The notes under the pieces: generated by a model
Databases searched by the model: none
Told to the model about the DNA's origin: nothing
The model's input: only the letters and a program-made list of their open reading frames with translations
Source: Pseudomonadales bacterium
GTDB lineage: Bacteria > Pseudomonadota > Gammaproteobacteria > Pseudomonadales > Azotimanducaceae
DNA: 64,000 bases
Direction of reading: 5' to 3'
Assembly (NCBI GenBank): GCA_019634925.1
Contig: JAHCAL010000003.1
Location: 248,001-312,000 of the forward strand
Position numbers and translations under genes: made by a program
Part shown: positions 20,428-29,334 of the stretch, one piece after another
Numbering within the stretch: the first letter of the stretch is position 1
Layout: every line of letters begins with the position of its first letter

Positions 20428-23142
20428 TCAGAGCATGGCACGGGCTCGGGGGGCCCTCGTGTCGCTTGCTGCCACCGAATCGGTTGTGTCTGTCCCGATC
20501 GCCGCAAGGAGGTGTGCGGTAGCACTGGCCGCATCCATCGGGCGGGCGAACAGATAGCCCTGCGCCAGACGGCAACCCACCGCCTGCAGCTGGGTGCGTT
20601 GCGCCTCGGTCTCGACACCCTCGGCGATGACTTCGAGATTCAGGTTTCCGGCCAGGGCGACGATCGGGGCGAGAATGGCGCGCATCGATTCGGCCCGATC
20701 GAGATCCACGATGAAGCTGCGGTCCAGCTTCAGCACGCCGATCGGGAACTGATAGAGCGCACTGAGTGACGAGTGGCCGGTGCCGAAGTCGTCGAGGCCC
20801 AGACTGATGCCGCGATCGCTCAAGGCATCGAGCACCGGCATGAGCGCGGCCCGATGGGTCATGACTGCCGTTTCGGTGATTTCCAGCTTGATGGCATCCG
20901 GCGCCAGGCCAGCTGACGCGATCGTGGCGGTGACCGCATCGACGAAGTCGGGCACGAGCATTTCGCGCTTGGAGACATTGACGTTCACGTACAGGCCCGG
21001 GAATTCCGGATGCGCGGCCCGCCAGGCCCTGATCTGCCGGCATGCACGGCCCAGCACCCAGCGCCCGAGGCGCACGATCTGCCCGGTTTCCTCTGCAACA
21101 TGGATGAATCGGTCCGGAGCAATGAAGCCGAGTTCGGGATGATTCCAGCGCACCAGGGCCTCGAAGCCGACGATCCTGCCATTATCGATCTCGACGATCG
21201 GCTGGTAGTAGAGCTCGAACTCCCGTTCGAACGGGTCCGCACGCAGCGCCTGTTCGATGAACACCGCATCGAGCGCCTTCTTGTGCATTGCTTCGTCGAA
21301 GATCCGGTAGGTCGCGCGCCCGGCCGACTTGGCGACGTACATCGCGGCGTCGGCGTCGCGCAGCAGGGCTTCGGCGTCCCTGGGGTCTTCGCCGTCGCAG
21401 AGCACCACGCCGATGCTTGCGCTCGAGTAGATCTCCTGGCCTTCCAGTCGATAGGGTTGCGACAGCGTGGCGAGTACCCGCTCGCAGACTGCCGGTACGT
21501 TTTCCGGTGTGCCGAGGTCGCTCAGCAGCAGTACGAACTCGTCGCCGCCGAACCGGGCGACCAGGTCGGTCTCCCGGCTCGAGTACTCGAGTCGGGCGGC
21601 TATGGCAACCAGCAGCGCGTCGCCCACCGAATGACCCAGTGCGTCGTTCACCACCTTGAAGCGGTCGAAATCCAGGAACAGGAGCGCGAACCGGTAGTCG
21701 TGTTCCCGCCGGCAGCGTGCCTTGCAGTAGCCGATCTGCTCGATCAGGCGTTTCCGGTTCGCCAGTCCGGTCAGGTGGTCATGGTCTGCAAGATGCAACA
21801 GCTTCTGCTGCGCCGACTTGAGTTCACTGATGTCCGTGACACAGCCTGCCAGGCGGATGGCGAAACCTGTCTCGTTGCGCAGCGCTCTGGCTCGGCAGTG
21901 CATCCACCTCGATTCACCGTCCCCGGCCACCATCTCGAGTTCCACCTCCAGGGTCTCGCTGCGCCCTTCGAGGTGTTCATGCAGCGCGGTCTCGAATGCG
22001 GCCAGGCTGGTCGATGCGATGCGGGTGCGCCAGTCCGACATGGATGTCAGCGGGCATCCGCTGTCGAGCCGCAGCAGCTCACACCACCGTGGCGCGAAAT
22101 AGGCTTCGCCGGTCTCGATGTTCCAGTCCCAGATCGCATCCTGGGCGCCGTTCACCGCGAGCGAAAGGCGCTCTTCCGCCCGGGCGCGGGCCGCCTGCGC
22201 CCTGACGACGTCGGTGATGTCGGTCGCCACCGCCACGAGACGGTCGAACGTGCCGGAAGGACCGCGCAGCGGAATCTTGTCGGTGCGGATCGTGATCTGT
22301 TCGCGGCCGTCGACGCTGTACGGTTCCACGATGCCGAGTTTTGGCTGTCCGCTGCCAAGGACTTCCAGGTCGTCCGCGAGATAGGCCGCCGCCTGTTCCG
22401 GAGGAAAGAATTCTTCCGTCCTGCGTCCGATGATCTCTTCCGCGGCGAGCCCGATCGAGTCGGCCGCGCGCCGGTTGAGCCCGAGTATGGTATTGGCCGC
22501 GTCCTTGAAGTAGATCAGGGCCGGTATGGCGTCCAGGATGCGCTGCAGCTCTTCCCGCTGGGTGCGGTTCTGGGCGGCAAGCTGGTTGCGCTCGTCAACG
22601 TCGGCCATCAGACGCCGCACCGCGGATGCCGCCTGGTCGCGGGCCACGGCGAGTTCGGCGTTGGCACGCTGCAGGGCTGCCCGGTCGGCTGCATGCGCGC
22701 GCGCCAGGCCGCGCAGGATCAGGCAGAACGCACCCATCACCATGGTCTGGATCGTGAGCCGCAGCAGGTCCTGGGCTGGATCAGGCGCCTGCTCGACCGC
22801 CACCGATCCGGCCAGCACCAGCATGCTGAGCAACGTCAGGCACAACACCGGGAGCGGCCAGCGCGGTGCGAGCACCGGCAGCGGCAGAATGAGTGCCGTG
22901 AGCAGAAACCGGGATGCGCCCACCCCGAGGATCATGGTGTACGCGAGCACGCCCAGCGTGACGTACCCGAGCAACTCCAGCCAGGCCTGGCGGGGTGCGA
23001 TCGGATCCCAGAACCAGCGTCCGCGCGGGGCCGACGGCGCCGGTTCGGGTTGGAACGCCGCGGTCGGGACGGCGACCATATCAGCAGCCATTGGCGTGCG
23101 CGGTCGACACCGGGCCCGCGAGGGCATCGGGCGACTCACCAA
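20428..23142 (-). CDS. Membrane PAS-PAS-GGDEF-EAL cyclic-di-GMP signalling protein
   Basis: Up to 904 residues from a TTG at 23142; an ATG at 23091 is an equally good start. Several membrane helices lie at about 45-140, then a coiled segment, two PAS domains (about 195-315 and 325-440), a GGDEF domain (about 455-610) and an EAL domain (about 625-880). The cyclase motif RFGGDEF and the phosphodiesterase motif FEALVRW with the later ITETAVM and DDFGTGHSSL motifs are all intact. It may therefore both make and degrade cyclic-di-GMP, with one activity possibly only regulatory. PAS domains suggest control by a ligand or redox signal. No target gene is adjacent. Confidence 0.92.
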   Translation of the reverse strand: MVSRPMPSRARCRPRTPMAADMVAVPTAAFQPEPAPSAPRGRWFWDPIAPRQAWLELLGYVTLGVLAYTMILGVGASRFLLTALILPLPVLAPRWPLPVLCLTLLSMLVLAGSVAVEQAPDPAQDLLRLTIQTMVMGAFCLILRGLARAHAADRAALQRANAELAVARDQAASAVRRLMADVDERNQLAAQNRTQREELQRILDAIPALIYFKDAANTILGLNRRAADSIGLAAEEIIGRRTEEFFPPEQAAAYLADDLEVLGSGQPKLGIVEPYSVDGREQITIRTDKIPLRGPSGTFDRLVAVATDITDVVRAQAARARAEERLSLAVNGAQDAIWDWNIETGEAYFAPRWCELLRLDSGCPLTSMSDWRTRIASTSLAAFETALHEHLEGRSETLEVELEMVAGDGESRWMHCRARALRNETGFAIRLAGCVTDISELKSAQQKLLHLADHDHLTGLANRKRLIEQIGYCKARCRREHDYRFALLFLDFDRFKVVNDALGHSVGDALLVAIAARLEYSSRETDLVARFGGDEFVLLLSDLGTPENVPAVCERVLATLSQPYRLEGQEIYSSASIGVVLCDGEDPRDAEALLRDADAAMYVAKSAGRATYRIFDEAMHKKALDAVFIEQALRADPFEREFELYYQPIVEIDNGRIVGFEALVRWNHPELGFIAPDRFIHVAEETGQIVRLGRWVLGRACRQIRAWRAAHPEFPGLYVNVNVSKREMLVPDFVDAVTATIASAGLAPDAIKLEITETAVMTHRAALMPVLDALSDRGISLGLDDFGTGHSSLSALYQFPIGVLKLDRSFIVDLDRAESMRAILAPIVALAGNLNLEVIAEGVETEAQRTQLQAVGCRLAQGYLFARPMDAASATAHLLAAIGTDTTDSVAASDTRAPRARAML

Positions 23143-23155
23143 AGAACTTTTTCAT
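23081..23155 (-). other. Possible 24-codon leader ORF overlapping the GGDEF-EAL start
   Basis: On the minus strand an ATG at 23155 opens a 24-codon frame beginning MKKFFGESPDALAG and ending in TGA at 23081-23083, overlapping the ATG at 23091 of the longer gene. The Lys-rich start looks like a genuine initiation region. It could be a leader peptide coupled to translation of the larger gene, or the real N-terminus separated by a frameshift. Evidence is limited to position and codon content. Confidence 0.3.
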
Positions 23156-23365
23156 CGTGCGAGTCTAGCGTCCCGGGCCCACGGCCCGGGCGCCGCCCGC
23201 TGCGCAACGTGATGCCGGTGCGCAACCTCCCGCAACGTGGTTCACACAATCCGCCATGGTGCCGAGCGCCGGTGCTGCCTGGGGCTCATCCGCCGAGCGG
23301 GCGGGTTTGCCCGCTCTTGCCGGACGGTTAACATTGCGCGCGCTGTGTCGGTGTGTTCCAGAACC

Positions 23366-23758
23366 ATGTCCGAGCTCATCAGATCGAAGAGGTGGCTGGC
23401 GGTATTGCCGGGAGTCCTGTCGGCTGCCGTTGCGATAGCGGATGATGCGGCCCTTGCGGCCGCCGGCAAGCGCCACTTCATCCGCTGCGCGGCGTGCCAC
23501 ACGATCGATGCGAGCCTGCCTGCGCTGTTCGGCCCGCATCTCGAAGGCATCGTCGGTCGCCAGGCGGGATCGCTCGAAGGGTTCGAGTACACGGATCCCG
23601 ATCTGAAGGCGCAGTCCTTCGTGTGGGACGAGACTTATTTCGACGAATGGCTCGAACGCCCGCAGCACTTCTACCGGGACATGTGCCTGCCGTTCATGGG
23701 CCTGCCGAATCCGGAGGCGCGCAAGGCGCTCGTCGCTTACCTCCGGAATCCCGGGTAG
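23366..23758 (+). CDS. Small periplasmic class I cytochrome c
   Basis: 130 residues from the ATG at 23366. A Sec signal peptide (MSELIRSKRWLAVLPGVLSA followed by a Val-Ala-rich end) directs export. The haem c motif is CAACH, and the C-terminal FMGLPNPEARKALVAYLR supplies the usual Met ligand and helix. The segment GPHLEGIVGRQAGS matches mitochondrial-type cytochrome c family proteins, which carry electrons between membrane complexes or soluble dehydrogenases. It could serve the sugar dehydrogenase upstream, but is not in the same transcript. It ends just before the convergent alkC gene. Confidence 0.9.
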   Translation: MSELIRSKRWLAVLPGVLSAAVAIADDAALAAAGKRHFIRCAACHTIDASLPALFGPHLEGIVGRQAGSLEGFEYTDPDLKAQSFVWDETYFDEWLERPQHFYRDMCLPFMGLPNPEARKALVAYLRNPG

Positions 23759-24877
23759 TCATTCCACGACGCGGACCTCCACGTGCGCCGCCTCGACACC
23801 GTTCACGAGGAGGGTGAACCGGTGCTGGCCGGGACGAACCCGTCGGATCGTACGTTGTACGAATGCGTGGGTGAGTTCGCGCGCGGCACGCGCGCCGGGC
23901 TCGAGCTCGAGATCGGCGATGCGGAATGTGGCCACCTTGCCGCGGGCACCCGCACCTGGGCTCTCGAGACGGTAGTCGAGGCGCACCGCGCGCCGCTCGT
24001 GCCCGCGGTTGTGGATGGCCGCCACGAGCCGGATCGAGCCGCCGAGCGGGATCCGCGCCGGCCGCGCCCGCAGTTGCTCCACGACGAGATCGTCGCTCGG
24101 CGTCTGGCCGAACAGCGCCAGCGCACGTGGGTCGCCCTGTTTCAGCACGGTTCGCGCGGCATGCCGCACGATCCAGTTGGTCGCCGGATGATCCTCGCGC
24201 GACCAGGCCTCGAGGCAGTCGAGTCCACGCGCACGATCGTCCTTCAGGATGTCGCCGAGGTGATTGGCGACCGAACGTTGCACGTAGCGGGACGGATCGC
24301 GCCGCAGCTCGGCCAGCAGGGCGAGTCGGCGGTCGAGCCGCGCCTCGAGTGCCGGCACACGCTTGCCCCAGGGCAGGCGTGTGCGGGTACCTTCGCTGAC
24401 CCAGCGGCGGACGTGCTCGCTTTCGTGGTTCACGAGTGCGGCGAGACGATCGAGCATGCCGTCCGGGTCCATGGCGAGGAACGGGCGCACGGCGAACTCG
24501 GCCGAGAACCGCTGGGTCAGTTCCACCATGGCCGCGAAACTGGCCGGTACGTCGTCGAGACCATAGCGCGCGATGAATTCGCCGTAGGACCAGAGTGCGT
24601 AACCGTAGCCGGTGCTGCCCGCATCGGTTGGCGCGACGGGCGGCAGCGATGCGGTGAGGGCGCGCAGGTTCACTGCAGCGGGTCCCGGCAGGGCCGCCTG
24701 CATGGCATCCGCGATCTGTCCGACCCGGCCCATCATCTCGAGCGTGTCGAGCCCGCGGGTCGCCGTGCGCACGAAGCGAGACAGCGCGAACCGGGGTTCC
24801 GCCGCGGCGAGCCGGTCGGCGAGTGCGTTGACCAGCGCCCTGTCGAAGTAGTCCTTGAAAGCCTTGCGTTCGCTCAT
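23759..24877 (-). CDS. alkC: DNA alkylation repair protein, AlkC type (HEAT repeats plus Ig-like domain)
   Basis: 372 residues. The first 260 or so form HEAT-like repeats of the AlkC/AlkD DNA glycosylase superfamily, which remove cationic alkylated bases such as 3-methyladenine; RYVQRSVANHLGDILKDD and ATNWIVRHAARTVLKQGDPRAL are characteristic helices. The last 100 residues (from about ARIPLGGSIRLVAAIHNRG) form a beta-rich Ig-like domain. This tail is known from AlkC and is absent in AlkD, which points to AlkC. The start MSERKAFKDYFDRALV matches the family N-terminus. Its stop abuts that of the convergent cytochrome c gene. Function is assigned from family knowledge. Confidence 0.85.
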   Translation of the reverse strand: MSERKAFKDYFDRALVNALADRLAAAEPRFALSRFVRTATRGLDTLEMMGRVGQIADAMQAALPGPAAVNLRALTASLPPVAPTDAGSTGYGYALWSYGEFIARYGLDDVPASFAAMVELTQRFSAEFAVRPFLAMDPDGMLDRLAALVNHESEHVRRWVSEGTRTRLPWGKRVPALEARLDRRLALLAELRRDPSRYVQRSVANHLGDILKDDRARGLDCLEAWSREDHPATNWIVRHAARTVLKQGDPRALALFGQTPSDDLVVEQLRARPARIPLGGSIRLVAAIHNRGHERRAVRLDYRLESPGAGARGKVATFRIADLELEPGARAARELTHAFVQRTIRRVRPGQHRFTLLVNGVEAAHVEVRVVE

Positions 24878-24963
24878 GTCGCTCCGTTGGCGCCACGCGG
24901 GCACGGATGGATTGTGGATGGCTAGAATACGCGCCGGGTGCCGAAGTGGAACGGAGGATCCCC

Positions 24964-25899
24964 ATGCAGCAGGGCGTACCGACCGCCGAGGTCGTGCTCG
25001 ACCCGGCCCTGGTCGAGGGGCTGATCGCGACCCAGGCGCCGCGGTGGTCGGGGCTGCCCGTGCGCGCGTTCGGCGAGGGCTGGGACAACGCGCTGTATCG
25101 GCTCGGCGAGGACTGGCTCGTACGGCTGCCGCGCCGGATCGTTGCGGTTGCGCTGCTCGAGAACGAGCAGCGCGTGCTCGCGGAGCTGGCGCCGCGCCTG
25201 CCGGTCGCGGTCCCCGCGGCCGAATTCCTGGGTGTGCCGGGATGCGGTTATCCGTGGCCCTGGGCGGTCGTGCCGTACCACGGCGGGGCCACCCTGGACG
25301 AAGTTCCGCTCGCTCGCCACGGCGTCGCGCAATGGACCGAATTCCTGCTGGCGCTCCATCGGCCGCCGGACCCTGCATCCGAGACGGCGCCGCCCGCCAA
25401 TCCGTATCGGGGCGTACCGCTCGCAGTCCGTGCCGACGGCATGCGCGAACGGATCGGGCAATTGCGCGAGCTCGGGATCGAACTGGATACCCGCTTCGCC
25501 GCGCTCTGGGACGCCGCGCTCGGCGCCCCGGCATCGGGTCGTGCCACCTGGTTGCACGGTGATCCGCATCCGCGCAATGCCATCGGCCGGGACGGCCGGC
25601 TCGTCGCGGTGCTCGACTGGGGCGACGTCACCGCCGGCGATCCCGCCGCGGACCTCGCAAGCCTCTGGATGGTCGCGCACGACGGCGCCGAACGGCGCGC
25701 GGCGCTCCAGACCTACCTGGCCCGTCAGCACGCCGGCTTTGCCGCCGACGAACTCGACGCGCTGGTGCTGCGCGCGAAGGGGTGGGCGCTGGTCTACGGG
25801 GTCGTGCATCTCGCCAGCGGGCTCGTGAATCACCCGGCGCACGCGGCGATCGGCCGCGCGACATTACGAAATCTCGGCGCCGACCTGGATTCGGGTTGA
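24964..25899 (+). CDS. APH-family phosphotransferase
   Basis: 311 residues from the ATG at 24964, preceded by GGAGGAT. It has the aminoglycoside phosphotransferase/choline kinase fold. The catalytic loop HGDPHPRNAI (about 198-207) and the metal-binding segment LDWGDVTAGDPAADLA are visible, as is the N-terminal ATP-binding region EGWDNALYRLGEDWLVRLPRR. Members phosphorylate aminoglycosides, choline, homoserine or other alcohols. No resistance genes or mobile elements are nearby, so a housekeeping metabolic role is more likely than antibiotic resistance. Substrate unknown. Confidence 0.85.
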   Translation: MQQGVPTAEVVLDPALVEGLIATQAPRWSGLPVRAFGEGWDNALYRLGEDWLVRLPRRIVAVALLENEQRVLAELAPRLPVAVPAAEFLGVPGCGYPWPWAVVPYHGGATLDEVPLARHGVAQWTEFLLALHRPPDPASETAPPANPYRGVPLAVRADGMRERIGQLRELGIELDTRFAALWDAALGAPASGRATWLHGDPHPRNAIGRDGRLVAVLDWGDVTAGDPAADLASLWMVAHDGAERRAALQTYLARQHAGFAADELDALVLRAKGWALVYGVVHLASGLVNHPAHAAIGRATLRNLGADLDSG

Positions 25900-25920
25900 T
25901 GGGTTCGTTGCGGTCGGGCG

Positions 25921-26331
25921 TCAGCCAGGCTGCTCCAGGGACGCCATGAACTCGGCGCCGGTCTGGCGCGGATGATCGCCGGCCAGGTCGTAGAGCGCCG
26001 GCTTTTCGTCGACGTAAATTTCGCCCCCGAGCGTGAATGGCGCCGGATCGTCGAACGCGCCGACGCACAGGATATGGTGGTCGTTGTCCTTCAGGCGATA
26101 GAAGAGATTCGATCCGCAGCGGGTGCAGAACCCGCGCTCGGCCCATTCGGAGGAGTCATATCGGCCGATGTGCTCGGCGCCTTCGAACGTCACGCGGCCG
26201 ACAGCGGCTGCGAACACCGGACCGCCAGCCCAGCGGCGGCAGATGTTGCAGTGGCAGGCGTGCGCGTGTGGATCCACCTCCCGGGCGGTGAATGACACCC
26301 GCCCGCACAGACATCGGCCAGTCGTGTCCAT
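25921..26331 (-). CDS. GFA family (glutathione-dependent formaldehyde-activating-like) protein
   Basis: 136 residues. It carries the cysteine pattern of the GFA fold: CLCG near the N-terminus, CHCNICRRW (about 27-35) and FCTRCGSNLFYRL (about 68-80), which bind zinc. The founding member Gfa was proposed to bind glutathione and formaldehyde, but most members, including this one, have no proven activity. The gene converges with the APH-family gene. Between its start and msrB (26332-26514) lie 183 bases in which I identify no feature beyond the msrB ribosome-binding region. Confidence 0.87.
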   Translation of the reverse strand: MDTTGRCLCGRVSFTAREVDPHAHACHCNICRRWAGGPVFAAAVGRVTFEGAEHIGRYDSSEWAERGFCTRCGSNLFYRLKDNDHHILCVGAFDDPAPFTLGGEIYVDEKPALYDLAGDHPRQTGAEFMASLEQPG

Positions 26332-26514
26332 GGCGCGTCCTTCGTGGTTGGGGCTGGGCTACTCTATCGTGATTGGTCCGGGCCGGAAACGTCGTGTCGT
26401 TGGACCAACCGGGCGCCAGCCCGCGCTCGTCCCGGTGCGGATGGTGGTATTGTTCCATCGCGCCGGATACCAGGCGGAGCGCGTTATTCACAGGCTGAAA
26501 CGGAAGGATGAGGT

Positions 26515-26964
26515 ATGCCGCAGTACAGCAAGGATCCCCAGGTCATCGCCCGGCTCACCCCGGAGCAATACCGGGTCACCCAGGAGAATGCGACCGAGTA
26601 TCCCGGTACCGGCGAGTACCTCGACAACAAGGAACCCGGCATCTATGTCGACGTGGTGTCCGGTGAACCGCTGTTCGCATCGTCGGACAAGTACGATTCC
26701 GGGTGCGGTTGGCCTAGCTTCACCAAACCCATCGAACCGGCGCACATCGCGGCGTTGCGCGACACCAGCCACGGCATGATCCGCATCGAAGTGCGCTCCG
26801 CGCACGGCGACAGCCACCTCGGTCACGTGTTTCCCGACGGCCCCCCGGATCGTGGCGGACTGCGTTACTGCATCAACTCGGCGGCGCTGCGTTTCATCCA
26901 CCGCGATGACATGGTCGCCGAGGGTTACGGGGAGTACCTCGACCAGGTGGAGGGTGGGCGATGA
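26515..26964 (+). CDS. msrB: Peptide-methionine (R)-S-oxide reductase MsrB, zinc-free form
   Basis: 149 residues. MsrB reduces the R form of methionine sulfoxide in proteins. Conserved segments include [45 protein letters not shown] and the active site [11 protein letters not shown] with catalytic Cys. The Cys in SGCGWPSF is probably the resolving residue. The two CxxC pairs that bind structural zinc in E. coli MsrB are replaced ([21 protein letters not shown]), so this is the zinc-less type. The stop overlaps the start of the next gene (ATGA), so the two are likely coupled. A strong GGAAGGATGAGG region precedes the start. Confidence 0.95.
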   Translation: MPQYSKDPQVIARLTPEQYRVTQENATEYPGTGEYLDNKEPGIYVDVVSGEPLFASSDKYDSGCGWPSFTKPIEPAHIAALRDTSHGMIRIEVRSAHGDSHLGHVFPDGPPDRGGLRYCINSAALRFIHRDDMVAEGYGEYLDQVEGGR

Positions 26965-27989
26965 CTCAGAGAAATCTGGCGAAGGGCGCGCACCTGCGGG
27001 CCGCCCTGGTTGCCGGCGTGTTGATGCTGTTGGCGCTGCAGGCGAGTGCCGAGCCGTGCGCGGACGGGGCCGGCGTTGCCGACCATGCGGCGCTGCCGCG
27101 GTACGATGGCGCGTGCCTGGTGGCTTCGGAGTCCGCTGCGTTCGATGCGGTCGCGCTGCCGACCGGCCGGGCGGTCCGTGAGGGCGAGGTCTGGACGGCC
27201 GAGCAGGTCCTCGCGCTCGAAGGCGCGGTGACCCGGCTGCTGTACGGCGCGCCCGAGGGCCGTTCGACGCTGGAAGTGTTCCGCAACTACGAGCAGGGGC
27301 TCCCGGCACGCGGCTTCGAGATCCTCTATCGCTGCCAGGGGGCCGAATGCGGCCGCGCGCAGAACATGCTGAACATGCTGGCGCCGCGCGGTACCCGCTT
27401 CGGTGCGTTCGGGGATCGTGCCGGCTACGCGTTCACGGGCAACAAGGACACCGACCAGTACTACCTGGTGGCGCGCTCCGGCGACGGACGGGTGCATCTC
27501 GGCGTCTACGTGGGTCGCAACCAGTTCAACTCGGGCCCGACCCGCGATCTGTTCGGCCGTACGCTGGTCTACGCCGACGTGGTCGAGGCCGAGGCCATGG
27601 AGGCACGCCTGGTCGATGCGGAAGGTCTTGCGCGCGGCCTGAACGAACAGGGCCGGATCGTGGTGCCGAGCATCTTCTTCGACACCGGGCGCGCCGAGCT
27701 CAAGGCCGAGTCGGATCCGGCGCTGGCCGAGATCGGCCGGCTGCTCGCCGGGCAGGTGGCGCTCAAGCTCTACGTGGTCGGCCACACCGACAACGTGGGC
27801 AATTACGAGGCGAATCTTGCGCTGTCCCGGGCACGTGCCGAGTCCGTCGTCGCGGCGCTCGTCACGCGCCATGGCATCCAGCGTTCGCGGCTCGTCCCGG
27901 CCGGCGTTGCGGATCTCGCGCCCCTGGCGTCGAACGCGACCGAGAGCGGGCGCGCCATGAACCGCCGGGTGGAGCTCGTGGCGCGCTGA
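26961..27989 (+). CDS. Exported DUF4892-like protein with OmpA-like peptidoglycan-binding domain
   Basis: 342 residues. A signal peptide ([20 protein letters not shown]) exports it. The middle part (about 45-200) resembles DUF4892: a [22 protein letters not shown] segment followed by tandem beta-rich regions. The C-terminal third is an OmpA-like domain ([48 protein letters not shown] and NRRVELV), which binds peptidoglycan non-covalently. No beta-barrel is evident, so it is probably periplasmic or outer-membrane-associated. Coupled to msrB by a four-base overlap, it may share its expression. Function otherwise unknown. Confidence 0.82.
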   Translation: MTQRNLAKGAHLRAALVAGVLMLLALQASAEPCADGAGVADHAALPRYDGACLVASESAAFDAVALPTGRAVREGEVWTAEQVLALEGAVTRLLYGAPEGRSTLEVFRNYEQGLPARGFEILYRCQGAECGRAQNMLNMLAPRGTRFGAFGDRAGYAFTGNKDTDQYYLVARSGDGRVHLGVYVGRNQFNSGPTRDLFGRTLVYADVVEAEAMEARLVDAEGLARGLNEQGRIVVPSIFFDTGRAELKAESDPALAEIGRLLAGQVALKLYVVGHTDNVGNYEANLALSRARAESVVAALVTRHGIQRSRLVPAGVADLAPLASNATESGRAMNRRVELVAR

Positions 27990-27996
27990 ATGCGCG

Positions 27997-29316
27997 TCAG
28001 GTCTGAACGCTCTGGGCGAGCGCCGCGGCGCTCGCCCGGTAGTGCCTAAGGCCGGTCGCGATCGCGATGACCGACAGCGGACCGGCGGTTGCCGCGATCG
28101 CGGCGATGGAGAACCCGAGCGCCTGCGGGTCACGGAACGCGTAGTCGGTGAGCAGCGCCACCGCGGTCGGGCCGAGACCCAGGCCGATCAGGTTCGCGAT
28201 GAAGAAGTAGACGGCGGTGATCTGGCCGCGCAGTTCGTTCGGCGTGATGAGCTGCAGCGCGGCGCCGGCGACACCGCCGTGCAGGCTCGAAGTGAAGGTG
28301 GCGATCGCGAGCAGGCCGACCGCGACTTCGGCGGTCGGCGCGAACGGCATCAGCGCGAAGCAGGGCGCCATCGTGCCGACCGACCAGAGCACCACGCGAA
28401 GATGCGCGTCGGTGCGGCCCAAGTGCCACCACCGGTCCGCCAGCAGTCCGCCGACGAACAGTCCGCTGGTGCCGAACAGCATGAAGATCACCCCGTAGGC
28501 ATAGCCGATGTCGGCGCCGCTCCAGCCATGCACGCGGATGAAGAACGTGGGCACCCAGGCGGTCGCGCCGTAGACGATGATGACCAGCAGGGCGAGGCCG
28601 CCAAAGTGGTGCGCGAGCACGCGGCGGTTGACGCGGAGAAAGGCGAGCAGGCCGGGCGCCGTCGTTCCCGTCGCGGCAGCTGCTGCGGACAGGCGTTCGC
28701 GGCGCGGCGGTTCACCCATCAGCATCACCAGCACGGCGACCAGTACGCCGGGCAGTCCGACCAGCAGGAACGTGGTCTGCCAGGGTTGCAGCGCACCGAC
28801 CAGGGGTAGTACCACCGGCGGCAGTTCGCTGACATAGCCGATCACGAAGGCGCCGATCAGCAGCGCAAGCCCGGAACCGACCGGCAGGCCGATCGAGTAG
28901 ATCGCGATCGCGCGGCCGAGCTGCTCGCGCGGGAACAGGTCGCTGATCATCGAGTAGGCGGCGGGTGACAGCGTCGCTTCGCCGATGCCGACACCGACCC
29001 GGGCGGCGAACAGCTGCCAGAAGTTTCGGGCGAGACCGCAGGCCGCGGTCATCAGGCACCAGAGCGTGATGCCGGCGGCGATCAGGTTGCGCCGGTTGAA
29101 GCGGTCGGCAATGCGCCCGAGCGGAATGCCCATCACCGTGTAGAAAATGGCGAAGGCGAACCCGGCGAGCAGGCTCATCCGGGTGTCGGAAATGCCGAGA
29201 TCCGCCTGGATCGGCGGAATCAGCAGGCTCAGGATCGTGCGATCGACGAACGACACCGTATACGCGAGCATGAGCACCGCGAGGGTGCTCCATGCCCGCA
29301 GATTCGATGCCGTCAT
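27997..29316 (-). CDS. MFS transporter, Spinster-like
   Basis: 439 residues with 12 predicted helices. The N-terminal motif SFVDRTILSLLIPPIQADLGISDT and the loop GIPLGRIADRFNRRNLI match the Spinster-like/acidic-substrate subfamily of the Major Facilitator Superfamily. Members in Proteobacteria are often next to TonB-dependent receptors and carry hydrophobic or aromatic compounds into the cell. Here the receptor gene ends 18 bases upstream on the same strand, so the two likely form one uptake route across both membranes. The substrate cannot be read from the sequence. The adjacent OmpA-like gene converges with it. Confidence 0.88.
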   Translation of the reverse strand: MTASNLRAWSTLAVLMLAYTVSFVDRTILSLLIPPIQADLGISDTRMSLLAGFAFAIFYTVMGIPLGRIADRFNRRNLIAAGITLWCLMTAACGLARNFWQLFAARVGVGIGEATLSPAAYSMISDLFPREQLGRAIAIYSIGLPVGSGLALLIGAFVIGYVSELPPVVLPLVGALQPWQTTFLLVGLPGVLVAVLVMLMGEPPRRERLSAAAAATGTTAPGLLAFLRVNRRVLAHHFGGLALLVIIVYGATAWVPTFFIRVHGWSGADIGYAYGVIFMLFGTSGLFVGGLLADRWWHLGRTDAHLRVVLWSVGTMAPCFALMPFAPTAEVAVGLLAIATFTSSLHGGVAGAALQLITPNELRGQITAVYFFIANLIGLGLGPTAVALLTDYAFRDPQALGFSIAAIAATAGPLSVIAIATGLRHYRASAAALAQSVQT

Positions 29317-29334
29317 CGACCGGTCCGACGGCGT

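Noticed and set aside
24964..25899. Aminoglycoside resistance gene
   Set aside because: Only the general APH fold is evident. No mobile element or other resistance gene is adjacent.
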